Part shown: positions 30,026-64,000 of the stretch, in pieces | Layout: every line of letters starts with the position of its first letter | How positions within the stretch are numbered: position 1 is the first letter of the stretch | Assembly: GCF_040436345.1 (NCBI RefSeq) | Contig: NC_133230.1 | Coordinates: forward strand, 23,942,197 to 24,006,196 | Direction of reading: 5' to 3' | Source: Pagrus major | Taxonomy: Eukaryota; Chordata; Actinopteri; Spariformes; Sparidae | Length of the DNA stretch: 64,000 nucleotides | Program-made: the position numbers and the translations under genes | Notes under the pieces: model-generated | Told to the model about the DNA's origin: nothing | Seen by the model: only the letters and a program-made list of their open reading frames with translations | Databases searched by the model: none

Positions 30026-30629
30026 TGGACCACTACTGATAACATATCTTCACAGTCACGATTGTTCCTGGGACATCTCAGAGCTGCTGAGGTAGCACCA
30101 AAAAGGGGCATAACAGAGCCAACCTGTGAGCTATTTTAAGCTCAGCACCCCCAGTTTGCTTAACGGAGTGAAACAAGTGACACATGCATCTCCTGCTATT
30201 TCAGGTCTGCGAGAGGTTGACTGAGAGCCAGGCCAGCACCCATCTGTCGGGACACCGTTTTACTACATGGCTCCATGCCTCAGCTGCCTCTTAACTTCAT
30301 TCATTCAAGCATAGGTGGATTTGGTCAGCTTCTCCTCAGCTTTTTGAGCACTGATCCAAGGAAAACCATATAATATGCTTGAGATACAATATGTAAAGTT
30401 CTGTCTATGCTTCCACAGAAAATCTAATCTTATAATGTTAACTTTAAAATCCAATGGCAATCAATGTAGGATAACCAGTTACTCCAGTTGTAACCCTGCT
30501 CAGCACTCATCCATTCATTCATCTATGTATCATCAGCTCAAAGCACAATTAATAGACTCTGACAGTAATCACACAAGTGACACAGACACGCTCAGTGACT
30601 CAGAGAAACAAGCCGGGAAATGGACTCAC

Positions 30630-30665
30630 CAAGTTGCACTGGTAGGCGGATGCTTCCACTGGGAC
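30630..30665 (-). other. actc1: Probable actc1 non-coding first exon
   Basis: A donor on the minus strand (GTGCAACTTG followed by GTGAGTCC) lies at 30629/30630, 26-35 nt downstream of the TATA-like box. The predicted leader exon is therefore short, and the intron to 29271 is about 1.36 kb, normal for sarcomeric actins. The cap site is inferred from the TATA position. Confidence 0.6.
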
Positions 30666-30690
30666 AAAGGCTGAGGGTGAGAGGAGCCCC

Positions 30691-30759
30691 TTAAATAAGA
30701 CCCAGACCGGGTCTAGGGACCAGGGGCGGGGCTGAGGGTTCATACAAGTCCAAATAAGA
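30691..30759 (-). promoter_or_regulatory. actc1: actc1 core promoter: TATA-like box, GC box, CArG-like box
   Basis: Read on the minus strand, from upstream to downstream: TCTTATTTGG (30750-30759), one mismatch from the SRF CArG consensus; a GC box (30723-30732); and TCTTATTTAA (30691-30700), a TATA-like box. The spacing fits a muscle actin promoter driven by SRF. The motif calls are mine and no binding data are implied. Confidence 0.65.
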
Positions 30760-31900
30760 GCTGCCAGCAAAAATCATCAAGCCCCAGGAAAGTGTTTTTT
30801 ACATACATGGATGGAAGACTGCTTGGCTGACACAGTTGAATGAAATGCTGATAACAGAGAAGTTAATGTGGAATATTATTGGTAGTTGTCAAATAAAAGG
30901 CAGTGCATGGGGGCTTATCATACAGGCATCTGCCTCCATTTGGTTTATTTATTATATTATTTAATGCAACAGATTAAGATTCCTCTTAAATTCTCATTAA
31001 TGCAGTTTCATTTTTGAAAGGAACACAAAGATTAATCAGTATTTTTTAAAATGAAAGTTTATCTCATGAACATATATGGTACCTTGTGCTTTCTAACAAT
31101 GCATACTTGCATTCCTCTTTAGCCCTGAAATTACATATACAAATCAAGACAGTGTGAATATCATGCAATCAGCACTTTAAAGTACTGTATTTTTTGTCAC
31201 TCTGTTGCATAATGAATGGGAATGCCTATATACAATTTGAACTTCATTCATTTGTAATGTGCCTCTTATCACGTCTTACGAGGTGTAACTAGGCTCATAA
31301 CCACCAAGAAGACCCACTCTGATGACCCAGTCAGTCCAGCGTCACCGGCGTCTTGTTAAGGAGATGAAAACATTGTATATGTCTGTGAACCACGCTGCTG
31401 GTATGCGCGCTGAGCCTCCTCAGCGTGTGGAACAGCTGATGGTAACGCCAGCCGGGCTCTGTATCTCATCTGGCTGTCTGAGTGGCCTGCTGGTGTCAGA
31501 GCTCAGAGCTGATTGGCCTAGCCGTCTCCTTGTAGGGTTATGCTGAGCAGGAGAGTCACTGCTGAGCGGCCACTGAGGCTCCCGAGACGTGAGCTTGCAG
31601 AGAGGAGTTCCATATTTGTGCCACCCACTTTTCCATATATTTCCTGCATGTACGTTACACCTTATGAGGACAAACTCTCATCTGTGCAGGGATTATACAA
31701 ACATTTGACAGATTATTTGTTGATGCAACATCATGTCAAGAAAAAAAAATGGTTAGAGCTCACAGAATCTCATTCATGTGTTTGTAATTATTAAAGAAAT
31801 GTTTTGATTTGAAGCTTCAGTTATGGTTAAGAATGACTCCGGTGTTAAAGAGCAGTATATAATATGTGAGTTTTTTATCATAGCTGGAGGTATGTGAGAA

Positions 31901-31970
31901 CATTCCCCTGCTCCACCAGATACCAGAGCCTCCTATTTATAGCTGTTTCCTCTCTATCTGGACAGATAGG
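31901..31970. promoter_or_regulatory. actc1: Putative muscle enhancer: M-CAT, MEF2 and paired GATA sites
   Basis: Within 70 bp there are CATTCC (M-CAT/TEAD, 31901-31906), CTATTTATAG (a perfect MEF2 consensus, 31933-31942) and TATCTGGACAGATA (an inverted pair of GATA sites, about 31955-31968). The cluster is about 1.25 kb upstream of the actc1 first exon. The combination fits a cardiac or skeletal muscle enhancer. The evidence is motif content only. Confidence 0.45.
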
Positions 31971-32573
31971 AGCTGGATGCAGCTGAAGCATCTCATAGTT
32001 ATTCGCTTAAGACTTTCATAGATTGGATTAATATTGTTTTGATACATGATTAGAAGAGGTGTGATTCATGATCAGGCTTTTCTTCCCAGCAACAGTGAGA
32101 GGCAGTGTTCACTGATAAATCCTGAAGCTTTGGAAATGAAAATGTAATATATAGAGGTTGTTTTGCAAACAATACATAAAATATTATGGGGAAACTCCAT
32201 CAAGGACGGTTTATTAGCCATGAGGTGCACTACAAAGTCTGTTGTTAATGTCTTCTGTGGCTCTGGAGGAGCTTTGTCAAGTCCGAGAACACAACCTCTG
32301 GTCTTGGCTCTGGATCGAAAACTATTAATTCGTAACAGAGTGACTGCATTCCAAACTGGAGGGGTGGGGTTTATGAAGACGTGTCACAAAAATGCCATTG
32401 ATTGAACTGTGGGAAGTGTAGGATCCAGTGTTTTAAGACAAAGGTCAGGATATGTCAGCCTGTGTTACATCATTCTTACTATACTAAATCACTGCAGTAC
32501 CCCATAAAGTAACCATGAGACCTCTGACTCACTCTCTCTGCTCCACCACTGCTCTTCTTATCTTTAAAAGTTT

Positions 32574-33041
32574 CAGTGGTAGAAAATGAGTAATTACTGA
32601 AGTAAGGAATTTGCTTCACTTATAGTATTTCCATTCGCTGCCTCTTTATACCCCTACTTAGTTCCAATGGAAACATTGTCCAACATTTATCAACATTTAG
32701 TTCTACTTTACAAATGAAGATTTCTCATACAAAACATATGATACACTTATAAGTGTCTTTTTATACATTCAATTTCACAACAGGATTTAAAATACTTGAA
32801 ATTACAGTACATTAACAGTAAAATGCAACTTACACATTAATGCATTTGTTGTATTTCATATAATGATGAGGTGATAGATAGAGAGAGAGAGGGATAGATA
32901 GACAGGTACATAGATAGATACATCATCATTTATTTGTTGATTATTATAGTTATAGTTTAGCAGAGAATGAAATACTTAATTAAAGTAAAAGTAACTTAAA
33001 GATGTACTTCAGTAAATGTAATTAGTTGCTTCCCACCACTG
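32574..33041. mobile_element. hAT-like non-autonomous element
   Basis: The left end is CAGTGGTAGAAAATGAGTA and the right end is GCTTCCCACCACTG, which are inverted to each other. The interior has the TACTTCAGTAAATGTAATTAG type of text shared with the element at 60970-61918. No matching target duplication was found, so the copy is old or truncated. A GATA/GAGA microsatellite lies inside it. Confidence 0.55.
32871..32922. repeat. GATA/GAGA microsatellite
   Basis: Mixed GATA and GA units inside the hAT-like element upstream of eif2ak4. Confidence 0.85.
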
Positions 33042-33230
33042 TATAGTGTCACTCAAAGGGGTCTTTTACATTTGATAGGTCAATTTTGCAATAACACTTA
33101 CATACTCGTAACATATGCAATGTTTTTTTTCCTATGTTGAATAATTTCTGTATTTTGATCATCCTCCACCTCTGAGTCATTCTCTGACATCAGCAGACGC
33201 CTTTTCCCAGCATCACTTCACTTCAGGATA

Positions 33231-33548
33231 ATTACCGCCCTCTAGCGGCCACTTTGGAGAACGCATTGTGATGACGTATCACTTGCGACCGAGCTGGGAA
33301 CAGCCATGCGCCAGCTGCAGCGTTGTTATGGTCGGCGCTGTGATAAGTTAGCTGTTGCGGAGTAGTTAGTGACAGAGAGGCGTCTCTCCGCCAAATTCGA
33401 GTTTCCAAAGTGTCCGAGGAGCGGAGGACGGCGGTGAGAGCCGCGGCGGAGCAGCGCTGTGCTGAGCGGGGAGCCCTCTTCCTCCTTCTCGTCTGACGGC
33501 TGTGAGTGTGACAGGACACGAGCACTGCCATGTAGCTGAGGCAGAAGA
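33231..33548 (+). promoter_or_regulatory. eif2ak4: eif2ak4 promoter and leader, with upstream ORFs
   Basis: A GC- and CpG-rich segment follows AT-rich DNA. A TGACGT ATF/CREB half-site lies at 33272-33277 in GTGATGACGTATCAC. If transcription starts upstream of 33306, the leader holds an upstream ORF of 19 codons (33306-33365) and an overlapping short one. In any case it holds a minimal start-stop ORF (ATG TAG, 33530-33535) 13 nt before the main ATG. The transcription start is unknown. Confidence 0.5.
33530..33535 (+). promoter_or_regulatory. eif2ak4: Start-stop upstream ORF before eif2ak4
   Basis: ATG is followed directly by TAG, with G at -3, so the context is reasonable. Only 13 nt separate it from the main start codon at 33549, which leaves little room for reinitiation. 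It lies in the predicted 5'UTR of the GCN2 mRNA. Confidence 0.6.
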
Positions 33549-57571
<24,023 letters not shown>

Positions 57572-57945
57572 AAACCTGCATGGTTCCACTGACTGTGGAG
57601 ACGTCCCTCGAGGCTCAGTCAGGTCCCAGAGACTGTTTTCATCCTGGGACCTACAGAATCTGTTTGAAGACTGACAGATTCATACCTTTTCCATTTGGAA
57701 AGCGAGAGCCCAACAGACACAAATGGTTTATTTTTACCATGCTGAATGGCGACCCAAACTCCATAACTTTCCAAAACCCCTTTTGTGGACAAGTGGTTCA
57801 CTGGACTTAATTGCCTTAATAGAACAACAGAAGTTGAAATATAGAGGACTTTTTACTGAAGACTGTGTGTCATGGAAACAATTTTACATTTCTAATTAGC
57901 AACAAGATCAATAGTGGAAATAAAAAACATTTTCCCACATGGAGC
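57572..57945 (+). other. eif2ak4: eif2ak4 3' untranslated region
   Basis: Non-coding sequence from the TGA at 57569-57571 to about 20 nt past the AATAAA at 57919-57924. Open frames crossing the stop in other registers are artefacts. Confidence 0.65.
57919..57924 (+). terminator. eif2ak4: eif2ak4 poly(A) signal
   Basis: AATAAA in the context GTGGAAATAAAAAAC, about 350 nt after the stop codon. Confidence 0.6.
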
Positions 57946-58660
57946 TGTGGTTTTTTCCAGCTGTTTAATGAGTATAACAGCCATGAGGATTAACAGTCTG
58001 GATACTGGGTTTTCCCTTATTGTAACATATACCTTATGAATCCAGTAATTACTCAGTTGAGACACAGGTTGAGAACATTTAGGGAGTTATGAAAATATCT
58101 TAAGTTAAAATTTACTGCTTTTGATAGTCTGAAAGTTTTACATTGCAGTGTTTGACGTATTCAAGGCCTGGGAAACTGACCCTAATGTTTGCTTTATTGA
58201 TCCTTCCGGAGAAGCTTCCTCACCTTGAAGTTTATGAGAGAGCTTTGACGGACAAGTCAAAACAACAGCCCAGTCTGCATTGAGGATTATCCAGGCTTCC
58301 AGGTCTGGCCTGCATGTCTTTGTGTTTTCCAGTGTTTTATTAGCACACCGGATAGATGAGGTGTACTCCTCACTAGTGCTTAAATCTCAGAGGACCCCCT
58401 CCCCCCATCAGGAATAACATACAGTAATACCACTAAACACATCTGCAAGTGCTACTGAGATAAGAGAACAACCTGGGTAAGCATTTAAAGAAACTAAGAG
58501 AGGACAAATTCCCATTTGGAGCAGAACTCCAGGACCAGATGTGAATGAGCCTGCAAGTACAAACCACTAACAGATACCATCTTGGCTGACATCACGGCAC
58601 TTTTGGGAATTGCTCCTCCGACCGAGTTTAAGTATCATCGATGCAGGGCTACTTTGGTTC
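57946..58660. other. Convergent intergenic region, eif2ak4 to VWC-protein gene
   Basis: No ORF, RNA gene or clear repeat was recognised in this short region between the two 3' ends. Confidence 0.5.
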
Positions 58661-58665
58661 ACACA

Positions 58666-58671
58666 TTTATT
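58666..58671 (-). terminator. Candidate poly(A) signal of the VWC membrane-protein gene
   Basis: A minus-strand AATAAA (plus TTTATT), about 2.07 kb after the stop codon at 60739. This would make 58650-60738 a long 3'UTR, which holds poly(A/T) tracts and a CA repeat at 59641-59690 and no supported ORF. Confidence 0.4.
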
Positions 58672-59639
58672 TTTCAAAATAAGTGTAAATGTTACAGTTC
58701 ATCATCTAGGAAACATATTTACAGGGTTTGCAACAGTGAAATAAATAAGGTTGTATAGAATATAGCAGATAGAAATGGTAAATAGTCTACAATGTACAGC
58801 AGCTTTGGCTACCAAAAGTTCATTTTTCCAAAAAAAAAAAAAAAAAAAAATCTCAAACTATAGTATTAATAAATAAAGCTATGTGAAAAAATAAATAAGG
58901 TACTCTTCTGTCCTACTAATTTAAACTACTTTTTTTTTTTTTTACACATAGAAGAACAAAGAACTGCGTAAGCTTTTACAGTCGCCTCTTCATTTTTTTT
59001 TTTAAAGCACATGGTCATGATTCAAACAGACACAAATCTACCGAGTTACTAAAACACTTCAATATAAATTGGTCTCCAACCAATTTTGGCATCAGAATGG
59101 TCTTTGTATTGAGAAAATTGGCAGTGGGTCGAAACCTCCGATCCAAGACCTTTTCCTTGCTTCGTAATGCTTCTCAGATTCTGTCCTTCCCCGCGCTGAT
59201 CAGATTGGTACAGAGCCTCTAGCTGCAACAGCGTGTTCACTTGAGTGGTTTAACATCTCCGCGGGCTTAATATGCCTATCAAATCCCTGATTAGGGCCTT
59301 TATCCCTCCAGGAATCCTGCAGGGCGCGTTCGAAAAAAAAAAACACTGGCTCCAAAGAAAAGTGCTACGTCTCTTTAACATGCTCTTAATTTGTAATGTG
59401 TACCAAACAAGCTCCCCTTACACTTTAACATCTCCACATCACATAATTCACTTTAAGAGTTGATGAGAACCATCAGTGACGCTGTACAACAAAATCTGAA
59501 TATATTACTGTTTTTAGGCTCCTTGATATGGGCTATAACTCAGTTATTAAAGGAAAACAAAGAAAATGCATTAAGGCTATAGAATTAAGGCTTTAAAATG
59601 ACTCATAACTATCTCTAACATTCGATGTGAACAGAAGGT

Positions 59640-59640
<1 letters not shown>

Positions 59641-59684
<44 letters not shown>

Positions 59685-59690
59685 AACACA
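59641..59690. repeat. (CA)n microsatellite in the predicted 3'UTR
   Basis: About 18 CA units followed by CAAA interruptions. Confidence 0.95.
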
Positions 59691-60738
59691 CAGCTTTGAA
59701 TGAAATAGTGAGGCGAGGTATCAAAGACCAGATGAAGTGTCTGGCGCCGCTAAAACGACTCTTCCTGGATGAACATCACTCCACCTCAGCTTTGCGATTC
59801 TTTGAGATGATGAAGTACGACTGATGGGCTGATCCTCCTGGAAAAAAGGCGAAAACTAAAGAGGAAATTCACATATTTCATTGCGTAGAATTGCGGTTCG
59901 TCGTCCGGAGTTTTCTGAATGGAACGGCTCAGGTCAGTCGAAGGTAGAAACAAGGCTGTTGTTTGGGAAGCGTGTCCTTCCTGAACTTGATCGGGGGGGA
60001 ATGTTTGGACTGGCATTTTCAAAATGTTTCAAGCTGGCCCCACAGAGACACCCATAATAAAAACGAGAGGTGGCCAAGAACAACACTACAACGAGTACAA
60101 ACACTGTAGAAATATACAAAAACTAAGATGGAAACCACACATTCTAAGGCAGGGGTTTGGATCTGGGGGTCTATATAAAGCCTGTTGACTTTGTTATGAT
60201 TTGGCTGCTGAACCCAACGTGATCCAACTGGATTATCAGTTCCTTTGGCCTCCCTGCTGATGAAAATGATTACATCCATGAAGCACTGCTGATCTCAGGG
60301 GGGCTTCATCCTCTACAGCCCCTTTAAACTACAGCCCAAACCCCTGTCCTAAAGCTTTTTATGCTCCTCTTATTGCCTCAGAGTTCCAGTTTCAAAGGAG
60401 GCAATAATGGGCAATAATATTACAATGTTCACAGTCAAAGTCTGATTCTGACAGAGGAGCCTCTCTGGCTGCCTCCTTCTCTGTTTTAAAGCAGAGTCCT
60501 TTTATGTGTCCATGCGTCCGTCCACCTCCCAGCATCTCACTCCACCCAAAGAAGAATATGGACACGTAGTAAAAGAAACAGAGGCCGCTTGTGTTGTCTC
60601 TTGTCGAGCATCCTCAGAGAGAGAAGGGTGGGAACAAGGCGGCGCCCAAGGTGTGTCACCCAATCACCTTGGATACAGCAGTGAGAGAGAGTGGGAGGTG
60701 CCGGACAGCTCCGATCTGCGGGGCTCGAGCGGTGTGTT

Positions 60739-63700
60739 TTAGCGCGGCGTCCAGTCGTTGCCCATGCTCAGCTTGGCCCTGGGGATGGTCATCTTGTCCG
60801 CGCAGGGGGAGCTCATCTCCGGAGAGAAGTGGATGATGCCGCAGTCGTTCTTCACATTCTGGAACTTGTTCTCCTTGGAGGGCTCCATGTAGACCACCGA
60901 GTTCTTGTTCACATGCTTCTTCAGGATCACAGTCTGAGCAGGACAGGAAAAAGAACATAGCCCCTTGTTCAGTGGTGGAAAGTAGTACATATTGAGCTAC
61001 TTGTTCTTAACTTGACTATTTCTATTGTATGCTACTTTACACTTTTGCTAGATTTCAGAGGGAAAGATGGTTCTTTTTTTTTTCTTTTTTTTACTCCACG
61101 GCATTTTCCAGCTTTAGTCACTAGTTACTTTTATCCCAAAATGTTTGTGAAAAAATTTCTGGAGCTGCACAGTAGAACAGCGATGCAGCATTCTCCTGAA
61201 CAACTGAACTAGATGCTGACACAGTGAAGATTTCAGCTTAAAAAAGGGTGTAAGCTGTTCAGCTATAAGCCTTTGCCCGTCTGAGGTGGGTGCATGTGCT
61301 CAACTGCTCATCAAGCATGTAAATAACGTCTATTCAAAATCAGTTTGGGATCTCAGGGCTTACGGAGACTTGGATTATGCCAGACGAGATGTTTTTACTT
61401 CAGCTGTTTCGGAGAATGCTGCAACACTGTTTTGCTGTGAAGCTCTAGAAACATGGTGGTGAGCAGATAATGACTGGATTTTCTCGTTTGGGTGAACTTA
61501 TCCTTTAAAATAAAGATTTTAAACAATAAATAATATGACAAGCTTTTAAAATACAACGCCTTGTTTATGACTAAACCAACTGCTTTGGCCTCTGACATCT
61601 TTCAAACAGCCGTGTAGTTGGGATCACATGTCAGGTAAATAGTGATTCAGTCTCAGTTGGTTTCATTTCAACAAATGTTCAAATGATCCAATATCTCAGC
61701 AAAAAGGCAAAGTAATGTATTTAAAACTGTGTATAAAGTAGTTCAAACTAGCTCCAGCGGCGACAACGGTAAAATGCTGATTATGCATTGATGCTTCAGT
61801 ATTAATAATCTATTGATGTCATATATAATAATATCTAAGTACTTTTACTTTAACTACATTTTGCTGGTAGTGGTTACTTTTACTTAAGTAAAGGATCTGA
61901 ATACTTCTTCCACCACTGCCCTTGTTGTCAGATTGAAGCCATAACTCAGGTCAGATGAATCCTTTCTAATTTTTTTCACCTTGCACTTGTTTGTTCTGAC
62001 AATATACTGACAAATTCGGATCTTCTGAGGCTACAATCTCATTTCATGGTTGAGTTGTAGATCCCCATGATGGACATGACCTTGTTCCAGTTAAAAGTGC
62101 AGGGCAAAGGGGAAACGGCGTTAATCTTAACGTCATGACGGCTTTAGTGCTGCATGTAGCAGAAGCAGGAAGATCAAGGAGCATTTTTAAGCCAGCGCTT
62201 GAAAATAATGAGCCGATTAACGTGATTTACAGATCTCTTCTCACCTTCTTTGGTGCACTGTAGCAGGACATCTGCACCCACTTCTTTTTCTTGTTGATAA
62301 GTAACGCCACGATGAGGAAGATGATGATGGCCAGCAGGAGACCTGCCAGGATCCAAGCTGCTGATTGGTAGATGAGGGCCATCTCTGTTTGGCTGGGATA
62401 ATTCTCACCCAGACCTGGCTCATCTGAGGGACACAGACAGCATCGATATCGGATATCTTTCCCACAGAAAGCTTTTCCCCCCCCCCATTTAATCTGAAAA
62501 CAGTTTATTTCTTCGCTTCACAGCTTGGTATTAAACATGGAAAAATAAACGCTGGGTGTCTCAAGAGAGATCATGTTTAGCCCGCGTCCATTTATCATTA
62601 TCGTTTTAGTGCATCATCAGTTTATTTCCCTTTCACTCATTTATCAATGAATCACAAAACACCCTCCATCAGCATAAACATTCACAGACTCTAAACATTG
62701 GCAGGGGGTGTAGGCTACACAGCCATGCCAATAACTGGGATGAATCCATGATGGGTTGAGGATGTTTGAAAAAGGAGGCAGGGGAAGCTAAATAAAGCAC
62801 TGGCATCACTGCATGCGGTTAGCCAAAACTTCTTGGTTAACCAGCTCCTTGAGTAAGACCAAATCTTCCTCTGTTATGATGGTCACCAAGACAAGCCACT
62901 GGGCGGTGGCAGCTAAATGCGCCCAACAACAATATCTGTTATATTGGAGAGCATGAACAACTTAGGGGCTATATGTGAGGGGGAATATGTGGATGATTTA
63001 ATGAGCAGGTACCTGTATCAGCGATGATGGGCGGTACAGTGACGGTGGTGATCCACGCTGCACTCTCCACTGTAACAGAGGTCGTTGTCTTGGGGGCGTT
63101 GGTAGACACCATCACCGGCACCGACGTTGTTATTTCTGTTCAGACAAGAATAAGATCCATTACTGATATCGGCGGTGTAACACAAAGCATTCCAGACATA
63201 ACTGTGAGGGAATGTATCAACTCCCTGGTGTCTAAATTGATAAGGTGTGTTTATAGGAACTTCCACTGTACTGCTTTTTAAAAAAAGGCATTACGTGAAA
63301 AGCTCTGTTTTCCACCGGGCGAATAACAAAAACAAAGGCCTGGTGAAACGGCTCCATGTCAGGGTGAACAATGGGTGCCTCTGCTGAGGTTTTCCTCTAT
63401 AGGAAAAGCTGACATGGAGCTTTGCCTTCCTGTGCCGCCACAGAGAGGGGGCGATGCGGGCCGATTCAGTCGGGGACAGGAAACACGTGTGAATGTGCGG
63501 ATGCTTGAGGAATGTTTTTGCTCCGAGCGGTGCCCGTGTGTGCATGTCACATGGAATGGTGTTGCCAACGGTCGTGTTTGCCTAAGAAGCGCCAGAGTGG
63601 CTGTGTCTAACGAACAAACACATACGCACACAGTCAGCGTAGGAAACCCCTCAGTTACGCCCTCTTTTTGACATGTAGCGCTATAAATTATAACTTTCCC

Positions 63701-64000
63701 AACAACAACAACAACAGGCTGGGCCTTGTTCCAGGGGTACCACAACTTTGACATCTTGTTCTTACTTTGTGGAAGTGTTACATAAACAACAATTTAGTAT
63801 GTAACATAAACCACATTCAGAATGTATTTAAACTCAGGGCTGAGTTTCAGTGCCAGAAAAATACTCAAAGTTGAGTCTAAAGGCAGCCTTCTCTTGATTG
63901 AGACTCACCGAGACAGTGTGGGCAGCACTGGCCCTTGCGTAAGACGGGCACCCTGCAGTTGGCAGCCGGACAGCGCTGAGAGAAACACTGAATGGTGCCG
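60739..64000 (-). CDS. Type I membrane protein with VWC module, C-terminal part (partial)
   Basis: I do not recognise this gene. Four coding exons in transcript order: 63909-64000 (runs off the window), 63013-63135, 62245-62423, 60739-60933. All have AG/GT borders and one frame is kept through every junction. The most N-terminal piece, GTIQCFSQRCPAANCR then GQCCPHCLE, is the end of a von Willebrand factor C module (C-x3-C, CC-x2-C). Next comes a Thr/Ser-rich extracellular stalk (TTSVPVMVSTNAPKTTTSVT), a short acidic segment (DEPGLGENYPSQTE), one transmembrane helix (AAWILAGLLLAIIIFLIVAL), a basic stop-transfer INKKKKW, and a cytoplasmic tail of about 80 residues with a possible tyrosine site (NSVVYMEPS), ending MGNDWTPR. 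VWC modules often bind BMP-type ligands. The tail does not match what I recall of CRIM1, DGCR2 or amnionless. The rest of the gene lies beyond 64000. Confidence 0.8.
60962..61926. mobile_element. Non-autonomous hAT element with perfect 8-bp TSD
   Basis: The element at 60970-61918 starts CAGTGGTGGAAAGTAGTAC and ends ATACTTCTTCCACCACTG, giving inverted termini. Both flanks are CCCTTGTT (60962-60969 and 61919-61926), an 8-bp duplication typical of hAT. The interior lacks a transposase. It also contains an internal inverted repeat of about 50 bp (about 61158-61210 against 61395-61450, both around GAGAATGCTGCA). It lies in the last intron of the VWC membrane-protein gene. Confidence 0.9.

Larger units (their letters stand above)
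30770..33230. other. actc1-eif2ak4 divergent intergenic region
   Basis: About 2.4 kb between divergent genes. It contains a second CArG-like box (31610-31619), a putative muscle enhancer (31901-31970), a GATA/GAGA microsatellite (32871-32922) and a transposon-like element (32574-33041). No supported ORF was found. Confidence 0.6.

Overview
This window is vertebrate nuclear DNA, almost certainly from a percomorph-type teleost fish. The genes have many short exons in compact introns. CA/TG microsatellites and short non-autonomous DNA transposons are dense, and several repeats have the familiar fish type of terminal sequence. The gene order formin-1, gremlin-1, ARHGAP11A and cardiac actin matches vertebrate synteny (human 15q13-q14), and GCN2 (human 15q15) follows. 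The species cannot be named from the sequence alone.

Layout. (1) 1-9.2 kb, plus strand: the last four coding exons and 3'UTR of formin-1 (fmn1). (2) 10.3-12.3 kb, minus strand: gremlin-1 (grem1), a secreted BMP antagonist coded by one exon behind a non-coding first exon. (3) 14.2-21.3 kb, minus strand: the complete 12-exon arhgap11a, encoding a 972-aa RhoGAP, with a cell-cycle-type CCAAT/CHR promoter. (4) 21.6-26.5 kb: no host gene. It holds a decayed transposase-like ORF and then about 20 tandem copies of a roughly 163-bp unit, each carrying a long near-perfect palindrome. (5) 27.2-30.8 kb, minus strand: complete cardiac alpha-actin (actc1; 8 coding exons, 377 aa) with a TATA/CArG promoter and a putative muscle enhancer upstream. 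(6) 33.2-57.95 kb, plus strand: complete eif2ak4 (GCN2), 39 exons, 1654 aa, with upstream ORFs in its leader. (7) 58.7-64.0 kb, minus strand: the last four coding exons of a type I membrane protein with a VWC module, which I could not name.

All five named genes were rebuilt exon by exon. Reading frame is kept across every junction, and the proteins match the families end to end, so the exon coordinates should be close to exact. UTR ends, promoters and poly(A) sites are motif-based and less certain.

The genes are not one pathway. fmn1 and grem1 are linked in vertebrates through limb regulatory DNA lying in the formin locus. The others are neighbours by synteny. The most unusual structure is the palindromic tandem array at 23.1-26.3 kb. 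Other notable points are two GC-AG introns, a start-stop upstream ORF 13 nt before the GCN2 start codon, two hAT-type elements with perfect 8-bp target-site duplications, and a solo LTR with a 5-bp duplication.
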